This document shows positions 59,838-64,000 of a stretch of DNA of 64,000 bases, piece after piece; position 1 is the first letter of the stretch, and each line of letters begins with the position of its first letter. The notes under the pieces are model-generated. The model did no database searches. It saw nothing but the letters and a program-made list of their open reading frames with translations, and was not told where the DNA came from. The stretch is from Bacteroidales bacterium (GTDB taxonomy: Bacteria > Bacteroidota > Bacteroidia > Bacteroidales > WCHB1-69): NCBI GenBank assembly GCA_017525245.1, contig JAFXTE010000080.1:109503-173502 (forward strand). The letters run 5' to 3'. A program made the position numbers and the translations under genes.

Positions 59838-59903
59838 GCTTGGATTATAAAAAATGGATAAACCCATTATATTAACCTTAATTATTCACAAAAAAAAAAC
59901 ATT

Positions 59904-62900
59904 ATGAAAAAATTCTTATTGTTTTTGATGTTTGCGCTGTTCTGCATCCCATGGGCGGCGAACGCGCAAGAAGAACTGACCGTGTATGATGGAACGAATA
60001 CCAATAGTTATGTTCCATTCTATGGTTTGTATGCAGACACACAAGGAGCTGCTTCCGAATGTGTTTTCCCAAGCGATGAATTGGATGCTATGACAGGCGG
60101 CCAAATCACCGCAATAAAGTTTTACATTACATCATCTGCAGCTGCGGCCTGGACTGGTACTCACCAAGTGTATGTTGGTGAAGTTGATGCAACAACCCTG
60201 ACGGGAATCACGGGACCCAGTGCGTTCACTGTAGTCAAAACAGCTTCTTTCGATGCAACAGGAACCGAATTGACTATCACATTTGATGAACCCTACACCT
60301 ATGGTGGTGGTAACCTGCTGATTGGCACATACGTCAGTGTGGCAGGCAATTGGAAATCGTGTTCTTTCGCTGGTGTAAACCAAACCGAAAACACGGGATG
60401 GTATAGAACTAGTGCAACTGCCTCAGGCAATGCTGTTAAGTTCCTCCCCAAGACCACTTTCACCTACACTCCTGGCAGTGGCCCGGTTTGTGATAAACCT
60501 GAAACCTTAGTTGCTGAAAACATCGCCAGCGATGGTGCCACATTGACTTGGACTGGCGGTAGTGGTGTTTACAACATCGAGCTCAATGGTACCGTCATTG
60601 AAGAAAACTATGCAGGCTACACTTACAATCTGGCCGACCTCACCCCTACTATGAACTACACGGTGAGACTGCAGAGTGTGTGCGACGAAGCCACCAGCAG
60701 TTGGAAAACCGTGAGCTTCACCACACCGTGCGCTACTTACGACATTCCTTACACCTACGACTTTGAGGAAGAAGCCCCGTTTGCCTGCTGGACACCCATC
60801 ACAGGCGTGACTCGTGGAAACAGCTCTTCTAACGCTCACAATAGCACCTACTACTTGAGATTCGCAGGCACCACCTCCAATCTTGTGGCTTTGCCGCAAT
60901 TCAACGAGCCCACCAACAACCTCCGTGTGGAGTTCTGGACCCGCCCCGAAAGCAACACCAATTCCAGCTGCGGCACATTCTCCGTAGGTTATATGACCGA
61001 TATTACCGATCCCAGCACCTTCGTTGAAGTGGCTAATTATGCTTACAACGACTGGACCAGTGCCACATACGTCAAGAAAGCGGTTGACTTCATCAACGTA
61101 CCCGCCAACGCCAACATCGCTTTCCGTCATAATGCAGGAAGTTCCTCTTGGTATTGGTATGCTGACGATGTCACCGTGAAGGAAATTCCGAGCTGTTTGG
61201 CTCCTACGGCTCTTGCCGCCACCGCCACCACCAACTCAGCCGAACTGAGCTGGACGGCCAACAGTGGCGAAACCGCTTGGACGGTTTATTACAAAAAGAC
61301 CTCCGATGAGAACTACTCCGAAGTGACCAACGCCACCAATCCCTATACGCTGAACGGATTGGATGCATCCAGCAACTATCAGTATTATGTGGTGGCCAAC
61401 TGCTCCGCCGACGATGCCAGCGAGGCCTCCGATGTGTTCACCTTCGCCACCGAGTGCGAAGCCATCTCCTCCTATCCGTGGACGGAGAATTTCGATTCCT
61501 ACACGGGTGTGACAGTTGGCACCACCAACAATCTGCCTGTCTGCTGGAACTATATCAATACTTGTACATATAGCTATTACAAAGGCTATCCGGTCATTTA
61601 CAACGCATCTGGCTTTTCCAACTCCGGCAACAACCACCTGAGATTCTATACCTATTATTCGTCATACTCTTCCTACGATCCGCAGGATCAATACGCTATC
61701 CTGCCTGAGATGGAAGGTTTGAACGGCAAGATGCTTACCCTTTATGCGAGAGGTGGTACCAACAGCTCGTTCAAGGTAGGTATGATGACCGATCCGACGG
61801 ATGTTTCCACGTTCGTGGAGATTGGAACGACTACCCCGGCTACATCCTACGGGGAGTACACTTACATGCTTGAAGGCGAAGGCAACTATGTGGCCATCAT
61901 GGTTGAAGCGGCTAACTCTTCGGTTACCACCCGTACGGTCTATATCGATGACATTACTATTGCTGAGCCTCCTACCTGCATCAAACCCACAGGCCTGACC
62001 TACAGAAATGTTTACGGTCACGGAGCCACCCTCAGCTGGCTCTTGAACGACGAGACCCAAACCGCTTGGGACGTGCAAGTTTCCGACACTACTGATTTCA
62101 GCCGTATCGTTGCACTTGTTGAAAACGTTGATAACCACGAGAACTATGTGCTGGGCGGTCTCGATCCCGAGACACATTATTATGTGCGTGTCCGTGGCAA
62201 CTGCGGCGGTGGAGACGTGAGTGAGTGGAGTAACACTGTCAACTTCACCACCACGGTGGCCTGTCCTGCTCCCACTGGATTTGCAGCCAGCGAAATCTCT
62301 GGCTACACTGCCAAACTGAACTGGACCGGTAACAGCGAAAACTACACTGTCAGCTATAGAACAGCCGCTACTGCGATTGGCTTCTTTGAAGCATTCAACG
62401 CCAGTGGTATTCCAACTGGCTGGACACAATACAGCGGTTTGGTGGACGGAGTGCTGGACGGCACCGCCGAATTGACATCAGGATCCAACTGGACAACCAC
62501 CACTTATGGTTTGGGCGCTTATAACGCAAAACTCAACATCTACGGAACCTCACGCAAGAATTGGCTTGTGACTCCTGAAGTCACCCTTGAAAATGACTAC
62601 AACTTGGACTTCGACCTCGCCTTGACCGACTATGGCAACTCGGTTCCCATTGAAGACCCCACTGCCCAAGCCGATGACAGATTCGTTGTTTTGGTTTATG
62701 CCGATGAAGCATGGACCATCCTGCGCGAGTGGAACAACAGCGGTTCTGAATATGTCTATAACACCATCGCCACCACGGGCGAACATGTCAGCATCGATCT
62801 TTCGAATTACGTTGGCAAGACCGTGAAGATTGCCTTCTACGGTGAATCCACCGCAGAAGGCGGTGACAACGACATGCACATCGACAATGTGATCGTCGGT

Positions 62901-64000
62901 ATTCCTGTTGCCGCTGGCGAATGGCAGACCGTCACCGTTGACGAAGCTCCTGTCACCCTTACCGACCTCACTCCCGAGACCACTTACGAAGCCAAGGTGC
63001 AAGGCAACTGCGGCGACGACGGTTTGAGCCTTGAGACCAACGTCATCACCTTCACCACCCTTGAAGCTTGCCCGACACCTACTGGTCTGGCCGTTGTTGA
63101 CAGCTTGTTGACGGCAACCACCGCTGGCCTCAGCTGGAACGGTTTTGCTGATGTGGATAGCTACACGGTGCAATACAGAATAGCTGCCCATGAAGAAGCT
63201 CCGTTCATGCAGAACTTCGAAAGCGAAACTTCGTTAAACGGCTGGACCTTCATTGGTGATGATGTCAATGGCATTGACGGTACAGGAACTAATCCTGCTG
63301 GACTTTATTCAACTGCTGCGCACAGTGGCTCGAATGGCTTTAGATTCTCCTCTTACACCAGTTCAGAAGATTACAACCAATATCTGATTTCTCCCGAGCT
63401 GACCGTAACTGGCGAACTCAAGTTCTGGTATAAAATGTATGGCACTGGTGATGAATTAAATTTCGGTTATTCCACAACTACTGACGATGTAGAGTCCTTC
63501 ACTTGGCTTGAACTTACCAATACAACAAGTTGGCAGGAATACACGCAAGTACTTTCAGCCGACGTGAAGTACATCGCCATCCACTACTATGGAGACTACA
63601 AATTCTATGGCTATGTTGACGACATCACCATCGGTGCCCAAGAAATTCCCGCTGGCGAATGGCAAACTGCAAGCAGCGCTACCACCAACGTCACGCTGAC
63701 GGACCTCACTCCTGAGACTCCTTACGAAGCCCAAGTGAAGAGCGATTGCTCCGATCCTGAAGAATGGAGCAACATGGTTACCTTCACGACTCTTGAGCAG
63801 ACGGATCTTCCTCAGACTATAGCTTTGGTCACTGGTACGAACTGGGTGTCATTCAATGAGGAAATCACTCTGGACGACCTGAAGGCCGCCTTGGTTGCAG
63901 CAGCTCCTGGCACCGCCATCAAGATCTACAGTCAGAGCAATTCCACCACATACAACCCCGCAAGAAACCTTTGGTTAGGAAGTTTGACATGGGATGTGGC
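59904..64000 (+). CDS. large secreted fibronectin III/choice-of-anchor-J protein, 3' truncated by the window
   Basis: The frame is open for 1365 codons from the ATG at 59904 to the end of the window. A signal peptide (FLLFLMFALFCIPWAANAQ) begins it. Fibronectin type III modules recur (for example around residues 195-275, 430-515, 690-780), alternating with choice-of-anchor-J/cleaved-adhesin jelly-roll domains marked by segments such as YVDDITIG, YIDDITI and IDNVIVG preceded by a Glu/Asp-Phe start (NFESETSLNGWTF). Proteins of this design are exported through type IX secretion; the sorting domain would lie beyond the window. It is likely an adhesin or protease-associated surface protein. Confidence 0.9.
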   Translation, partial: MKKFLLFLMFALFCIPWAANAQEELTVYDGTNTNSYVPFYGLYADTQGAASECVFPSDELDAMTGGQITAIKFYITSSAAAAWTGTHQVYVGEVDATTLTGITGPSAFTVVKTASFDATGTELTITFDEPYTYGGGNLLIGTYVSVAGNWKSCSFAGVNQTENTGWYRTSATASGNAVKFLPKTTFTYTPGSGPVCDKPETLVAENIASDGATLTWTGGSGVYNIELNGTVIEENYAGYTYNLADLTPTMNYTVRLQSVCDEATSSWKTVSFTTPCATYDIPYTYDFEEEAPFACWTPITGVTRGNSSSNAHNSTYYLRFAGTTSNLVALPQFNEPTNNLRVEFWTRPESNTNSSCGTFSVGYMTDITDPSTFVEVANYAYNDWTSATYVKKAVDFINVPANANIAFRHNAGSSSWYWYADDVTVKEIPSCLAPTALAATATTNSAELSWTANSGETAWTVYYKKTSDENYSEVTNATNPYTLNGLDASSNYQYYVVANCSADDASEASDVFTFATECEAISSYPWTENFDSYTGVTVGTTNNLPVCWNYINTCTYSYYKGYPVIYNASGFSNSGNNHLRFYTYYSSYSSYDPQDQYAILPEMEGLNGKMLTLYARGGTNSSFKVGMMTDPTDVSTFVEIGTTTPATSYGEYTYMLEGEGNYVAIMVEAANSSVTTRTVYIDDITIAEPPTCIKPTGLTYRNVYGHGATLSWLLNDETQTAWDVQVSDTTDFSRIVALVENVDNHENYVLGGLDPETHYYVRVRGNCGGGDVSEWSNTVNFTTTVACPAPTGFAASEISGYTAKLNWTGNSENYTVSYRTAATAIGFFEAFNASGIPTGWTQYSGLVDGVLDGTAELTSGSNWTTTTYGLGAYNAKLNIYGTSRKNWLVTPEVTLENDYNLDFDLALTDYGNSVPIEDPTAQADDRFVVLVYADEAWTILREWNNSGSEYVYNTIATTGEHVSIDLSNYVGKTVKIAFYGESTAEGGDNDMHIDNVIVGIPVAAGEWQTVTVDEAPVTLTDLTPETTYEAKVQGNCGDDGLSLETNVITFTTLEACPTPTGLAVVDSLLTATTAGLSWNGFADVDSYTVQYRIAAHEEAPFMQNFESETSLNGWTFIGDDVNGIDGTGTNPAGLYSTAAHSGSNGFRFSSYTSSEDYNQYLISPELTVTGELKFWYKMYGTGDELNFGYSTTTDDVESFTWLELTNTTSWQEYTQVLSADVKYIAIHYYGDYKFYGYVDDITIGAQEIPAGEWQTASSATTNVTLTDLTPETPYEAQVKSDCSDPEEWSNMVTFTTLEQTDLPQTIALVTGTNWVSFNEEITLDDLKAALVAAAPGTAIKIYSQSNSTTYNPARNLWLGSLTWDV

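Noticed and set aside
59747-59903. A small gene between the PrpD-like gene and the adhesin
   Set aside because: No frame with a plausible start and coding character was found; the interval holds a weak GTTAACAAC/TTTTTGTTG pairing and the promoter region only.

Overview
The window looks like a chromosomal segment of an uncultured-type member of the order Bacteroidales (Bacteroidota). Support comes from the TAnnTTTG-type promoters, a C-terminal domain typical of type IX secretion (type B sorting), secreted choice-of-anchor-J/fibronectin proteins, a UpxY-like NusG paralogue heading a capsule operon, weak ribosome binding sites and a coding density with every recognised gene on the plus strand. 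Species cannot be named from the sequence alone. No tRNA, rRNA, CRISPR array, insertion sequence or phage gene was seen.

Region 1 (1-14561) is mostly housekeeping and surface genes: a 5'-truncated nucleotidyltransferase, two tandem secreted proteins (the second with a type IX sorting domain), a DUF2461 protein, panB, an RluA-type pseudouridine synthase, a cysteine-desulfurase-like enzyme, a DMT exporter, a membrane metallophosphoesterase, two SurA/PpiC-type periplasmic chaperones, dut and a TPR protein. A strong hairpin and a good promoter at about 14.6-14.7 kb separate it from the next region.

Region 2 (14891-59746) is one very large surface-polysaccharide locus. In order it holds: the antiterminator; a Wza-like exporter, a Wzc-like tyrosine kinase and its CpsB-type phosphatase; UDP-glucose dehydrogenase and RmlA/RmlB (no RmlC/RmlD); an EpsG-like polymerase and one ordinary glycosyltransferase; an acyl-assembly cassette (NeuD-like acyltransferase, ACP, two SDRs, acyl-AMP ligase, ACP, KAS III); a saccharopine/alanine dehydrogenase-like enzyme; a Wzx-like flippase and a YdjC-type deacetylase; a block of two CapA proteins, six sugar-transfer-associated ATP-grasp proteins and two acyltransferases (one with an apparent frameshift); the initiating sugar-phosphate transferase and a beta-helix protein; then DegT aminotransferase, DegT/ATP-grasp and PLP-enzyme/ATP-grasp pairs. 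The 3' end is a tight operon of organic-acid enzymes (U32-like barrel, citrate-lyase-like lyase, acyltransferase, two-subunit class I fumarase-like hydratase, D-2-hydroxyacid dehydrogenase, MmgE/PrpD).

My reading is that the locus makes a repeat unit in which amino sugars, probably dTDP-viosamine-type, carry ACP-derived acyl groups and amino or hydroxy acids joined by ATP-grasp ligases, and that the last operon makes the unusual acid locally. Eight ATP-grasp ligases beside only one recognisable glycosyltransferase is the most striking property. Region 3 (59904-end) is the start of a long secreted fibronectin/choice-of-anchor-J protein that runs off the window. Across the whole window, intergenic gaps are filled with short tandem repeats of 6-8 bp, each gap with its own unit.
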